NCBI RefSeq assembly: GCF_022549785.1
Contig: NZ_JAKZGO010000023.1
Location: 288-58,275 of the forward strand
DNA: 57,988 bases
Direction of reading: 5' to 3'
Source of the DNA: Belliella alkalica
GTDB taxonomy: Bacteria; Bacteroidota; Bacteroidia; Cytophagales; Cyclobacteriaceae
Shown: in pieces, positions 28,036 through 38,100 of the stretch
How the letters are laid out: every line of letters starts with the position of its first letter
Numbering within the stretch: position 1 is the stretch's first letter
Translations under genes and position numbers: made by a program
Notes under the pieces: generated by a model
What the model was told of the DNA's origin: nothing
The model's database searches: none
The model's input: the letters and a program-made list of their open reading frames with translations, nothing else

Positions 28036-29226
28036 ATGAAAAGTGTTTTCAAAAAACTCTTCCTCACTTATACGTTTATTTATACGTTTAGCTTTTTTGC
28101 GCAAGCAGAATCTTACCAAATCAGTCTGCTGACTTGCGACCCAGGTGATGAGATTTACTCCGTTTTTGGTCACAGCGCCATAAGGATTATTGATCAAGAG
28201 ACCGGAGAGGACATCGTTTACAACTATGGCACTTTTGATTTCAATGCGCCTTATTTTGTAGTAAAATTCACGCAGCGAACATTGGATTACATGCTGAGTG
28301 TAACCACTTTCGATCGCTTTATTTACGAATACCAATATTTTCAGAGAAATGTCAGGGAACAAGTTCTTGACCTTAATGAAGAGCAAAAGTTGGAAGTCAT
28401 TAAATTTCTCAAAATCAACAGCCTCCCCGAGAATAAGCTCTACCGATATGACTTTTTTTATGATAATTGTGCTACGAGAATCCGTGATTTGTTTGAGGAA
28501 GTACTGGGTAAGCAGCTGAAATGGAATGAAATAAATGATCCTGAGGAAAAGTCATTTAGGGATTTGATTGATGAGTATGTGTACCCTTTACCATGGTATG
28601 ATTTGGGAATTGATCTGGCATTGGGATATGTGATAGATGCAAAAGCAAGTGAGAGAGACAAGCAGTTTTTGCCTGATTATATGGAGATGGCTTTTGAAAG
28701 AGCAAGTATAGAAGGAGATGGGCCTACTCGACCTCTTGTAAAGTCCCAAAGAGTAATCTTGGAGTTTCCTGAGAGAAACCTTTCAGGAAGTTTATTTAAC
28801 CCTTATTTAGTTATGTGGCTGATTGCAATCATTTTTATGGTAATCACATATTTAGGATATAAGAGAAAAAGGCTATTTGTGGGTTTTGATGTAACATTGT
28901 TCGGGATTTTGGGCCTTGTTGGTTTATTGGTGGCAGTGCTTTGGTTTTTGACTTTTCATTCACAGACAAAGTGGAACTGGAATATTCTGTGGGCATTTCC
29001 CGGTCATTTGGTTTTGGCATATGGCTTGTTGAAAAAGAATGCCTCTGCTTGGGTTAGAAAATACCTAATGTTTGCATTGATCATGGCTGATGCTGCGGTG
29101 GTATTTTGGATTTTGGGATGGCAGTCATTTCACCCAAGTCTTATTCCAATCATGTTGGTCATTATTTTGAGGACTAATTTCCTTTATTACAATTATGAGA
29201 AAATGAAAAAAGTAAATCAAGTATAA
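28036..29226 (+). CDS. DUF4105 membrane protein with periplasmic Lnb-like domain
   Basis: A 396-residue protein with a signal peptide (MKSVFKKLFLTYTFIYTFSF, cleaved near AQA). Residues ~25-200 match DUF4105 (PF13387): VFGHSAIR with H46, and YDFFYDNCATRIRDL near residue 138 carrying the conserved Cys. In Lnb-type enzymes such a domain is thought to provide acyl-transfer activity. The C-terminal ~170 residues hold about five membrane helices. Role here is unknown; lipoprotein modification is only an analogy. Confidence 0.82.
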   Translation: MKSVFKKLFLTYTFIYTFSFFAQAESYQISLLTCDPGDEIYSVFGHSAIRIIDQETGEDIVYNYGTFDFNAPYFVVKFTQRTLDYMLSVTTFDRFIYEYQYFQRNVREQVLDLNEEQKLEVIKFLKINSLPENKLYRYDFFYDNCATRIRDLFEEVLGKQLKWNEINDPEEKSFRDLIDEYVYPLPWYDLGIDLALGYVIDAKASERDKQFLPDYMEMAFERASIEGDGPTRPLVKSQRVILEFPERNLSGSLFNPYLVMWLIAIIFMVITYLGYKRKRLFVGFDVTLFGILGLVGLLVAVLWFLTFHSQTKWNWNILWAFPGHLVLAYGLLKKNASAWVRKYLMFALIMADAAVVFWILGWQSFHPSLIPIMLVIILRTNFLYYNYEKMKKVNQV

Positions 29227-29442
29227 AATTGAAGTAATTCTCTAGAATAAAAATAGCTGATTAGCTATGATAAATCTGATGGTTGTGGCTAATATACTCT
29301 CTAATTGCGTTTTGCAAATTTGCTATTTGAAAACTATGGGAGTCAATCATACAAAAGTCAAAAGAATCAGATTTGGAAAAGTGAATTTATTCAAACTATT
29401 TGGTAGTATTCCGTTGTTACACTTTGATAGCTCAGAGACAAT

Positions 29443-31485
29443 ATGGATTTTAACTTACAATCAGAGTACAAACCAACAGGTGATCAGCCCGTAGCCATTG
29501 AGCAATTGGTTCATGGAATCAAGGAAGGTGATCCTGCGCAAGTTTTGTTGGGAGTGACAGGTTCTGGGAAAACATTCACAGTTGCCAATGTCATTCAGCA
29601 AGTTCAAAAACCAACTTTGGTATTGAGCCACAACAAAACCCTCGCCGCCCAATTGTATGGAGAGTTCAAGCAGTTTTTCCCTGAGAATTCGGTAGAGTAT
29701 TTTATCTCCTACTACGATTATTATCAGCCTGAGGCTTTTATTCCTACAAGCGGCACTTATATTGAAAAAGACCTTTCCATCAATGAAGAGATAGAAAAAC
29801 TTCGATTGAGTGCAACTTCTGCACTTTTGTCGGGAAGGAGAGATGTGATTGTAGTAGCTTCTGTATCCTGTATCTATGGTATTGGGAATCCAGATGAATT
29901 TGCCAAAAATGTCATTCGACTTCAGGAAGGAGATAGAATCCCCCGAAATCAATTGCTTTTCAAATTAGTAGATATTCTCTACAGCCGTACAAATGCAGAT
30001 CTTACACATGGTACTTTCAGGGTAAAAGGAGATACTGTTGATGTATTCGTCGCTTATGCGGATTTTGCATATAGGATTTTCTTCTGGGGAGATGAAATCG
30101 AAGCGATCCAAAGAGTAGACCCCGCCACAGGAAAGAAAATTTCTGACGAGAAAATTATCTCAATTTTCCCCGCCAACCTTTTCGTAACTGGAAGGGATGT
30201 AATCGATACAGCCATTCATGAGATTCAAGATGATATGATGGCTCAAGTTTCGTTTTTTGAAAAAGACATGAAGCTTATAGAGGCCAAGCGACTGAAAGAG
30301 CGGACAGAATTTGACTTGGAAATGATCCGTGAATTGGGTTATTGTTCGGGTGTGGAGAACTATTCTCGCTATTTTGACAGAAGGATGCCAGGAACACGGC
30401 CTTTTTGTTTGTTGGATTATTTTCCTGATGATTTTTTATTGGTCATTGATGAAAGTCATGTCACGGTACCCCAAGTAAGAGCAATGTGGGGTGGTGATCG
30501 GTCCAGAAAGGTAAATTTGGTGGATTACGGATTCAGATTACCATCAGCATTGGATAATAGACCATTGAAATTTGATGAATTCGAAAGTTTGACAAATCAA
30601 GTGATCTATGTAAGTGCCACGCCAGCTGACTATGAACTTGCTCAGACTGAAGGTGTGGTTGTGGAGCAAATTATCCGTCCTACAGGTTTGCTGGATCCAT
30701 TGATTGAAGTAAGGCCAAGTGCCAATCAAATAGATGATCTTTTGGAAGAAATAGACCAGACGATCAAAACGGATGCAAGGGTTTTGGTTACTACCTTGAC
30801 CAAAAGAATGGCAGAGGAACTGCAAAAATACCTAGAGCGAACAGGTGTAAAAAGCCGCTATATCCACTCAGAAGTTAAGCCTTTGGATCGTGTTGAGATT
30901 TTGAGGGAACTGAGGCTGGGTGTGTTTGATGTGTTGGTGGGAGTGAACTTGTTGAGAGAGGGATTGGATTTGCCAGAGGTCTCTTTAGTTGCCATCTTGG
31001 ATGCTGATAAGGAAGGTTTCTTGCGAAATGAAAGGAGTTTGGTTCAGACAATAGGACGAGCTGCCCGAAATGAAAACGGCCGTGTAATCATGTATGCAGA
31101 TAGGGTTACAGATTCCATGAAAATGGCAATTGATGAAACCAAGCGAAGAAGAGGAGTCCAAATGGAGTACAATGAAAAACATGGTATCACCCCAAAAACT
31201 ATCCTCAAGTCCAGAGAGAAAATTATGGGTCAGACCAAGGTCGCAGACAGCAAGAAAAATGCTAAACTGTATCAAGAGAATCTTGAGCTGGAAGCCATGG
31301 TTGCTGCAGATCCATTGGTTCAGTATCTCAGCAAAGATAAACTGGAAAAATTGATTGGCCATACACAAAAGCAAATGGAAAAAGCAGCCAAAGACCTCAA
31401 CTTCATGGAAGCAGCGCGTCTGAGAGATGAATGGCAAGGAATGAAAAATCGTCTTGCTGATGTGGAGAGAGGTGTGAAGAAATAA
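29443..31485 (+). CDS. uvrB: Excinuclease ABC subunit B
   Basis: The damage-recognition helicase of nucleotide excision repair, cytoplasmic. 680 residues, normal length. Walker A is GVTGSGKT (37-44), the DNA-clamping beta-hairpin lies near [20 protein letters not shown], the Walker B region is VIDESHV, motif VI lies in QTIGRAARN, and a C-terminal UVR domain ([21 protein letters not shown]) binds UvrC. The 216-base leader has no feature I can name. A strong hairpin terminator follows. uvrA and uvrC are not in the window. Confidence 0.97.
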   Translation: MDFNLQSEYKPTGDQPVAIEQLVHGIKEGDPAQVLLGVTGSGKTFTVANVIQQVQKPTLVLSHNKTLAAQLYGEFKQFFPENSVEYFISYYDYYQPEAFIPTSGTYIEKDLSINEEIEKLRLSATSALLSGRRDVIVVASVSCIYGIGNPDEFAKNVIRLQEGDRIPRNQLLFKLVDILYSRTNADLTHGTFRVKGDTVDVFVAYADFAYRIFFWGDEIEAIQRVDPATGKKISDEKIISIFPANLFVTGRDVIDTAIHEIQDDMMAQVSFFEKDMKLIEAKRLKERTEFDLEMIRELGYCSGVENYSRYFDRRMPGTRPFCLLDYFPDDFLLVIDESHVTVPQVRAMWGGDRSRKVNLVDYGFRLPSALDNRPLKFDEFESLTNQVIYVSATPADYELAQTEGVVVEQIIRPTGLLDPLIEVRPSANQIDDLLEEIDQTIKTDARVLVTTLTKRMAEELQKYLERTGVKSRYIHSEVKPLDRVEILRELRLGVFDVLVGVNLLREGLDLPEVSLVAILDADKEGFLRNERSLVQTIGRAARNENGRVIMYADRVTDSMKMAIDETKRRRGVQMEYNEKHGITPKTILKSREKIMGQTKVADSKKNAKLYQENLELEAMVAADPLVQYLSKDKLEKLIGHTQKQMEKAAKDLNFMEAARLRDEWQGMKNRLADVERGVKK

Positions 31486-31492
31486 ACCTCTC

Positions 31493-31527
31493 AACCTTTG
31501 GGGTTTGCCAAAACCCCGAAGGTTTTT
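31493..31527 (+). terminator. Rho-independent terminator after uvrB
   Basis: AACCTTTGGGGTTT (31493-31506) pairs with AAACCCCGAAGGTT (31511-31524), 14 bp with one G-T wobble around a 4-base loop, followed by a T-run. Confidence 0.88.
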
Positions 31528-31542
31528 GCCAATGAAAAGCAA

Positions 31543-31584
31543 GAGACGAGAAGCGAGAGACGAGAAGCGAGAGACGAGAAGAAA
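31543..31584. repeat. Three copies of a 14-bp tandem repeat
   Basis: GAGACGAGAAGCGA occurs at 31543 and 31557 and, with two changed end bases, at 31571. The array lies after the uvrB terminator, in the otherwise empty 292-base gap before the AlbA_2 gene. It has no dyad and no known function. Confidence 0.85.
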
Positions 31585-31777
31585 GACATAAAGAAGTGGG
31601 AAAATGAAAAGTGTCAAAATTTCAGCTCGAGATTTCTCCTTTTAATTCTACGAGGCAAGCTCCTCTAATCGAAATAACTTGTCTCTAAAACGAGGGGTAA
31701 GTGCAAAATAAGTCTCAACTATTTTAAAAATAAATTTAAATATCACCCCCAAACCCTTTCCAATAAAAATCATCAAC

Positions 31778-32413
31778 ATGACATTGCAAGACATCCATAG
31801 ATATGCACAGCAAGGAGAGGGCTTGAAGATTGAATTCAAGAAAAAGGCGGCTTACCCTGAGAAAATCGTCAGGGAATTTATTGCTTTGGCAAATACTGAA
31901 GGAGGGGTTTTGCTGATAGGTGTAGATGATGATGGAACTGTAAGCGGTCAACGATTTATAGAAGAGGAGGTTTTTGTCATGGAAAAAGCCATACAAAAAT
32001 TGATTTTCCCGGCTTTGGGATATGAATTAACAACTTTCAAGTTGAATCCGAAAAAAGGAGTAGCTGTATTTCAAATTCCCAAATCAGATGGAAGACCACA
32101 TTATCTCAAAGAAGATGAAAGAAAAAAAGCCTATATCAGAGTGGGGGACAAGACTGTGCAGGCAAGTAGAGAGGTTTGGGAAATTTTGAGAAGAGGAAAA
32201 AATCCCAAAGACATGGTGTTTACTTATGGTCAAAAGGAAACCATTTTGATGCAAGCCTTGGCAGAACGTGAAAGGATTACTTTGAAGGAATTTGCATATC
32301 TAGCAAAGTTGCCTAAGTTTTTAGCTTCCAAAACACTCATAAGGCTGGTATTGGCAAATGTACTTCAGATAATTCCCCAAGAAATTGAAGACCAGTATAT
32401 GCTTAAACCATAA
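31778..32413 (+). CDS. AlbA_2/Schlafen-type ATP-binding protein
   Basis: A 211-residue protein. Residues ~10-125 match the AlbA_2 domain (PF04326): EGLKIEFKKKA, then FIALANTEGGVLLIGVDDDGTVSG, the conserved nucleotide-contact core, and YIRVGDKTVQASREV. The C-terminal ~70 residues (LMQALAERERITLKEFAYLA) look like a winged helix. Members are thought to act as transcriptional or RNA-linked regulators. The stop lies one base from the stop of the convergent PLP-enzyme gene. Confidence 0.85.
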   Translation: MTLQDIHRYAQQGEGLKIEFKKKAAYPEKIVREFIALANTEGGVLLIGVDDDGTVSGQRFIEEEVFVMEKAIQKLIFPALGYELTTFKLNPKKGVAVFQIPKSDGRPHYLKEDERKKAYIRVGDKTVQASREVWEILRRGKNPKDMVFTYGQKETILMQALAERERITLKEFAYLAKLPKFLASKTLIRLVLANVLQIIPQEIEDQYMLKP

Positions 32414-32414
32414 T

Positions 32415-33332
32415 TTACAATGGAAGTGATAAGCCATATCGATGGTTGAACCCTGCCAGCCCCTGAAGTCCCCCAGTGTGGAGGATCAGAATTTTTGAAC
32501 CTGAAGCTATTTGATCATTTTTGATCATTTCAAACAAGCCATAAATCATTTTTCCTGTATATATCGGTTCTATCGCAATTTCAAATTCTTTGTAAAACCA
32601 CCTGATAAAATCGATCAAATCTGAATTGACTTTACCATATCCACCAAAATGATATTGGTCAATAACTTGCGTCTTTCCTTTTGGCGTAATTTTATATTTT
32701 TCAAGTAGGGATTTTATTTCGTCATGGATAAAATCACCTTTCAGGGAAGAGAAACCCATAAGGATTTGATCTTCGTTGATTTTATTTGCAAGACCTGAAA
32801 ATGTACCTCCAGTGCCGATAGAGGTAGCAATATGAGTATATTCCGAATCATCTTGGTCTAAAATCTCTGTTGTACCTTTGATAGCCTCTTCATTGTTGCC
32901 ACCTTCTGGAATCATGTAAAAATTTCCAAACTTTTCTTTCAATGAAATCAAGAAATCACTTTCGGTTTTTTTTCTATATTCTTCCCTGCTCACATAATGA
33001 ATATGCATGCCATGCTCCAAAGCACTAGCGATAGTTGGGTTTAGCGGGAGTGTTTCCTCTCCCCTAATTATGCCAATGCTGTGGAGGTTTGCTGACTTTG
33101 CGGCAGCAGCACACGCATAGATATGATTGGAGTATGCACCGCCAAAAGTCAAAATAGTGTCATGTCCCTCACTTATTGCTTTTTCCAGATTGTATTTCAG
33201 TTTGAAAAACTTATTGCCAGAAGCAAGTTCATGGATTTGATCCAGCCTTTTGATCGAAATTTCTATTCCTTTGTCCTCCCAAAGTGGATAAGAGATTTTT
33301 TCGGTAGTGATCCTTTGTGGTATTAGCATCAT
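32415..33332 (-). CDS. PLP enzyme, ACC deaminase / D-cysteine desulfhydrase-like
   Basis: A 305-residue beta-family PLP enzyme. The lysine-containing segment is SGNKFFKLKYNL (K near residue 41), followed by LTFGGAYSNHIYACAAAAK, which binds the substrate carboxylate and PLP phosphate, and by SIGTGGTFSGLA. This fits the family of 1-aminocyclopropane-1-carboxylate deaminase and D-cysteine desulfhydrase; short Bacteroidota members are usually not true ACC deaminases, so D-cysteine desulfhydrase-like activity is more likely. A second ATG directly follows the first. It is divergent from rluD with a 59-base gap. Confidence 0.85.
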   Translation of the reverse strand: MMLIPQRITTEKISYPLWEDKGIEISIKRLDQIHELASGNKFFKLKYNLEKAISEGHDTILTFGGAYSNHIYACAAAAKSANLHSIGIIRGEETLPLNPTIASALEHGMHIHYVSREEYRKKTESDFLISLKEKFGNFYMIPEGGNNEEAIKGTTEILDQDDSEYTHIATSIGTGGTFSGLANKINEDQILMGFSSLKGDFIHDEIKSLLEKYKITPKGKTQVIDQYHFGGYGKVNSDLIDFIRWFYKEFEIAIEPIYTGKMIYGLFEMIKNDQIASGSKILILHTGGLQGLAGFNHRYGLSLPL

Positions 33333-33391
33333 TATTGGATTTATATGGGCAAATATCCGAAACTTTGTTAAACTAGCCTTACTTTTGTACC

Positions 33392-34432
33392 ATGGCAGAG
33401 GAATTTGAATTAGAAAACTTCGATGAAGAGGAAGTAGAGCTTTTTGAACATTATAGTTTCAATATAGACAAAAAGCAGTCTTTGATAAGGATTGATAAGT
33501 TTTTGACTGATAAAATAGCAAATTCGACTAGAAATAAGGTACAGACAGCGATTGATAATGGTCACATTACTGTCAATGGAAGTGTAGTCAAGTCAAATTA
33601 CAAAATCAAACCGATGGATGAAATCAAGGTTTATCTAGAAAAACCTGTGATGAACTCCGAAGTAGTCCCTGAAGAGATCCCGTTGGATATAGTTTTTGAA
33701 GATGAATATCTTTTGATTATCAATAAGCCAGCAGGAATGGTCGTTCATCCAGCCCATGGTAATTGGACGGGGACTTTAGTCAATGGCTTGGTGCATTATT
33801 TCAATCAATTGCCAGAATTGCCAGGAAACAGTGGAAGACCTGGATTGGTGCATAGGATTGATAAAGACACATCGGGTCTTCTTGTTATCGCAAAATCCGA
33901 GACGGCGATGACTGATTTGGCAAACCAATTTTTTCACCATACTATAGACAGAACATACTTGGCATTAGTTTGGGGAGAACCTCAAGAGGATGAAGGAACC
34001 ATCAATGCACACGTAGGTAGAAGTGCCAAGGATCGAAAAGTGATGGCAGCATTTCCAGATGGCAGTGAGGGCAAGCACGCGATTACACATTATAAAGTAA
34101 TCAAAAGATTGAGATATGTTTCCTTGATACAGTGCAATTTGGAGACAGGAAGAACCCATCAAATCCGTGCCCACATGAAGCACATTGGTCATCCTTTGTT
34201 CAATGATGCGATGTATGGAGGAGATAAAATCAGAAAAGGTACACAGTTTTCGAAATACAAATCATTTATCCAAAATTGCTTCAAAATAATCCCAAGACAG
34301 GCGCTTCATGCCAAATCACTCGGCTTTGTACACCCAATCACCAAGGAAAGAATGTATTTTGAGGCGCCATTGCCGGAAGATTTTTTGACTGTATTAGAGA
34401 AATGGGATCAGTATGTAGTTTATGAAAGCTAA
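33392..34432 (+). CDS. rluD: 23S rRNA pseudouridine synthase, RluA/RluD family
   Basis: Converts uridines in 23S rRNA (helix 69 in RluD) to pseudouridine. 346 residues: a short acidic N-terminus, an S4 RNA-binding domain (~40-105, RIDKFLTDKIANSTRNKVQ), then the catalytic domain with D157 in HRIDKDTSGLLV and the RNA-contact motif TGRTHQIRAHMKHIGHPLF. A TACTTTTG box (33380-33387) lies only 4 bases before the ATG, so a very short leader is possible. A perfect terminator follows. RluC or RluA specificity is not excluded. Confidence 0.9.
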   Translation: MAEEFELENFDEEEVELFEHYSFNIDKKQSLIRIDKFLTDKIANSTRNKVQTAIDNGHITVNGSVVKSNYKIKPMDEIKVYLEKPVMNSEVVPEEIPLDIVFEDEYLLIINKPAGMVVHPAHGNWTGTLVNGLVHYFNQLPELPGNSGRPGLVHRIDKDTSGLLVIAKSETAMTDLANQFFHHTIDRTYLALVWGEPQEDEGTINAHVGRSAKDRKVMAAFPDGSEGKHAITHYKVIKRLRYVSLIQCNLETGRTHQIRAHMKHIGHPLFNDAMYGGDKIRKGTQFSKYKSFIQNCFKIIPRQALHAKSLGFVHPITKERMYFEAPLPEDFLTVLEKWDQYVVYES

Positions 34433-34533
34433 GCTCCAAATAATCTACTGCCACATACCAAACAATTAAATTTAAAAGAAAAATTTTTCGATCTGGAAAA
34501 TTATTCAAAGAAGTGAATTATTAAAACCTTTTG

Positions 34534-34570
34534 AAAAGAGGCTAATTTGTAAAGAAATTAGCCTCTTTTT
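34534..34570 (+). terminator. Rho-independent terminator after rluD
   Basis: AAAAGAGGCTAATTT (34534-34548) is perfectly complementary to AAATTAGCCTCTTTT (34555-34569) around a 6-base loop, with a T-run at the end. Confidence 0.9.
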
Positions 34571-34769
34571 CATCCATGATTTAATAAACTAAAAGGTTTT
34601 AGCGCAATTAATTGTTATGGAAACCGATATGCTGTTATCAAGTTTTCAATAATTGAATTTTCGCAATCGTTGTAATTATTATTTGATTAAATAAAAAGGC
34701 TTAAAATTAAATATAATGTAAATTTTAAGCCATTTCGTTATAATATTTTCAAGAATAAAATTTGGTGCT

Positions 34770-34777
34770 TATCTTTG
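34770..34777 (+). promoter_or_regulatory. Putative promoter -7 box (TATCTTTG) of a small RNA unit
   Basis: Identical to the -7 box upstream of gltX. A TTTTC stretch 19 bases upstream may act as a poor -33 element. No ORF follows before a strong terminator at 34906-34937, so the expected product is a short RNA. Confidence 0.5.
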
Positions 34778-34783
34778 TAAGGT

Positions 34784-34937
34784 AATCAGAGATAAAAAGT
34801 GTCTCTTTTTAATGTTTGAAGTGAGACGGTCACGATTCTAAAACTGAATAAAGGTTCGATTCCTTATCAATCATCAGGTTATTTTGGGTTTATTGTTAAT
34901 TGACTAAGCTATGAAATTGTATTTCATAGCTTTTTTT
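34784..34937 (+). ncRNA. Candidate small non-coding RNA (~150 nt)
   Basis: A consensus-like promoter box (34770-34777) is followed ~130 bases later by a perfect terminator, with no ORF between. The segment can form local helices: AGAGA/TCTCT, GTGA/TCAC, and ATAAAGG/CCTTAT around a TTCGATT loop that resembles a tRNA T-arm. GTCTC (34801) can also pair with GAGAC (34823), excluding the first helix, so two folds may compete. No family was recognised; 6S RNA is possible by size but ends do not obviously pair. The remaining parts of the 34433-35136 gap contain the rluD terminator and nothing else I can name. Confidence 0.45.
34906..34937 (+). terminator. Rho-independent terminator of the small RNA unit
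   Basis: AAGCTATGAAA (34906-34916) is perfectly complementary to TTTCATAGCTT (34922-34932) around a TTGTA loop, followed by seven T in total. Confidence 0.92.
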
Positions 34938-35136
34938 ATTTCTATTAGCCGGATTTTGTTTGAATATGGCAACTGTATTCATCGATTTTTTACCACAAAT
35001 ACACCATAAACAATATTTTTTTGCGTTATCCGACATGTCCTGAATTTTATAGGAAATCACAAACTTTAATCAGGTTGCGATATTGCATTAAAATTCTTCT
35101 TTTACATTCTAATTGTATTACTTTTACTTTAGTAGA

Positions 35137-38100
35137 ATGATGATGCCAGATTCAAAAAGCCACAATGAAAATTCAAAAAATAATGGTTTGAAGTATCTCA
35201 AACCTATAGGAATCGTCATGGCTATTCTTCTGACTCTACAGGTGGTTATTTATTATTCATCTGATTTTTTTTTAAGAAGCTATGTCAAGCAAAAAGTTAG
35301 CGAATCCTCAGAAGAGAAATATGAAGTAGACTTTGATAGATTTTACATTTCTCTTTTTCAAAGAGGGATTATTTTTGAGGGTTTCTCGCTCAATCCAGTC
35401 GATGAAGTGTTTTCAGATTTGACAGATATTCCATATTACAAAATCTCTATTCCAAAAATATCACTTACAAGATTGAATTATCTTTTTAGAAAAAAAGAAC
35501 TGCAATTGGGGATGATTCATCTCAAAAGTCCATCGATCGAGTTTAGATTGGAAGATGAATTGGAAGAAATGTATGTTGAGGGCGAAACTTCCGCTCTTCA
35601 ATTATTGGAAGATGAAATCAAAAAATCTTTTGGTAATATAGGCTTGGAGGAAATTAGGATAAAAAATCTCAAGGTGGACGATGCAGATTTGCTATTCAAA
35701 AATTTCATTTCGCAAAGAGCCATAAAAATGGAGAATGCATATATCCATGTTAAAGATATTCAGTTGCTTCAAACAAGAAGTCCAGAAACGCCATTAAATG
35801 CAGAAGGCTTTACATTGGATTTGGAGAATTTTGAAATTTTATTGGCGGATAGTGTTCATACTATCAAAGCTCAAGAAGTTCACATTTCATCTCTAGAGCA
35901 GTTTATTAAAGCAAAAAAAGTAGACATTAATCCTGATTTAAATAGATTTTCGACAAACTATTTTCAGGTCAGTCTTGAAGATTTGAAATTGACAGATGCA
36001 GATATTAATAAAGTTTTTTACACTTCAGAAGTCGAAGTTGGAGAGTTGAAACTATTTAAACCAGAATTTGATTTATATACTCGTGTCAATGAATCAAAAT
36101 CCGAAAAAGGGATCTTTGATTTGTATGAATTGGTAAAAGGGATACTAAGTGCCATTTCTATCCAAAATCTAAATATTGAAGAGGGAAAGTTTACCCAAAG
36201 AGATGTTAATGATCTTAAAAATCATAGAATAAAAGCGGATCAGATAAACTTTGAAATGCAAGAAGTCTATGTAGGTCCAAATGAAATCAAAAAGAAAGAT
36301 CAATTTTTTTATGCCAAAGACGCGTCATTAGAACTCAAAAAAGTAGAGGTTGCTCTAGGAGATAAAATCCATTTGATCAAAGGAGAATTAGTCACTTTAT
36401 CTTCTTTTACTGATGATATAATGATCAAAGGAGCAACTATAGCCCCAATAGAAGATCTTCAAATCAACAATGAAGTAACGCTTATTGAAATCAAAGTTCC
36501 CCAACTGGGTATTAGTGATGCTAACCTAAGGAAGATATATAATCAGGGAATAATTGACATTAAAGATGTTTTTTTGGATCGTCCTGAGATAGTTTTGAGA
36601 GATGTAATGGGAGATCTTGATGGAGAAAGTAAACCATTCGATTTGCAAGGGTTGACTGAAGATTTTTTGAAAGCCATATATATACAAAGGTTTGAAGTAA
36701 ATCAGGGGTCTTTGGTCATTGACAATAATATTAGAGTAAGGCAGGACAGTCTTTCATTTGGAAACATAAGTTTTGTTTTGGAAAAATTTGCCTTGGACAA
36801 TTTTATTGATAAAGGTGATCGAAAAGGTTTCTTTCTCGCAGAAGAGCTTCAGATTGAGCTGACTGATTATGCATTGAAATTGGCGGATAACCTACATGTT
36901 TTCAAGGCAGATAGATTGTTTTTGGATACCAAAACTTCAAGAGTTCAAATCGATGGTTTTTCCATAAGTCCATTTTCTCCTGATCAAATTCAGACTTCTT
37001 TAGATAGGTATGATAAAAACACAATATTGGATATTTATGTGCCTCAATTTTTGGCAACAGGTGTAGATATTTCAGAAGCCATTTTCAACGACAAACTAAA
37101 AATCGATCAAATACGTGTCCCTTCGCCCAAAATCAATGTTTATAGCTACAGAACCAAGGATGATGACGGAGAAGACAAAGTAGAAAAAGAAGAGATACTT
37201 GATTTGCTTGGAAATTATTTTAGCGAGGTATCAGTTGACTCACTTATTTTGATAAAAGGAAGTCTGAATTATGAAAATTATGTGAGAGATAGGATGCGGA
37301 CATTTGCAGAGGACAATGTGAGTATTGCTGTCAAAAATTTCCACATCGACAAAAATACAAAACCAGAAGATTTTAGGCTTTTGTATTCTGAAGAAGTGGA
37401 TTTAAAATTGAATAATTATGTCTTCAGCATTGCTGATGGAAGATACAATATCATTGCAGACCGGATCAATTTCAATACTTCAAGGGAAGAGATTGTCACA
37501 TCTAATGTAAGATTAACTCCAAGTAAATCATCTGAATTTAAGACTCAAGTTTCTGCTATCATTCCCACCCTCTCATTCACGGGAGTCGATCTAGAAGCAT
37601 TTCTATTTGACAATAGCTTGAGTCTGAATAAGGTGAAATTCTCTGGATCTTCTGTAAATATCCTGGTCAACCGAGATGTAAATAGCTCTAATGTTTCAGA
37701 TAATGAAAAAGGTAGAGAAAGGACTTTGCCAAAAACTATCAATATCATCAACATCGATACAGTATCTGCTGAAAACGCGAATTTCAGTCTTTCTTTTCAA
37801 GAAGAGGGAAGTAGAAGGGAATTGGTCAATACAGGGATCAACCTCTCAGTATATGATTTTTTATTGGACTCAACCATCTTGGCAAAGGGTGATATTTCAG
37901 GCTTCTTTGGTGGTTTGGCTCTTGATGTAGATGAGTTTTGGCTTACACTGTCTGACAGTATTCATCGTGTCACATTTTCTAAAGTTGAATTGGATACAAG
38001 GTACGAGGGTGTTTTGTTGAATAATTTGAGGGTGATCCCCAATACTTTGTCTGGAAAACCCGGCTCACCTGTGTTTTCTGGACATATCCCTACTGCTTTG

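Noticed and set aside
28015-28386. 123-residue - strand ORF opposite the DUF4105 gene
   Set aside because: Antisense to a clearly coding gene; no domain.
29267-29494. ORF overlapping the uvrB start
   Set aside because: Overlaps the well-supported uvrB gene in another frame and has no recognisable features.
34850-34875. tRNA gene suggested by GGTTCGATTCC
   Set aside because: Only a T-arm-like loop is present; no matching acceptor stem or anticodon arm could be placed around it.
34784-34937. 6S RNA
   Set aside because: Size fits, but the ends do not form the closing stem and no central bubble pattern could be identified by eye; kept as an unnamed RNA.
35113-35136. TTG start upstream of the AsmA-like gene
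   Set aside because: Three tandem ATGs follow at 35137-35145 and the intervening residues add nothing recognisable.
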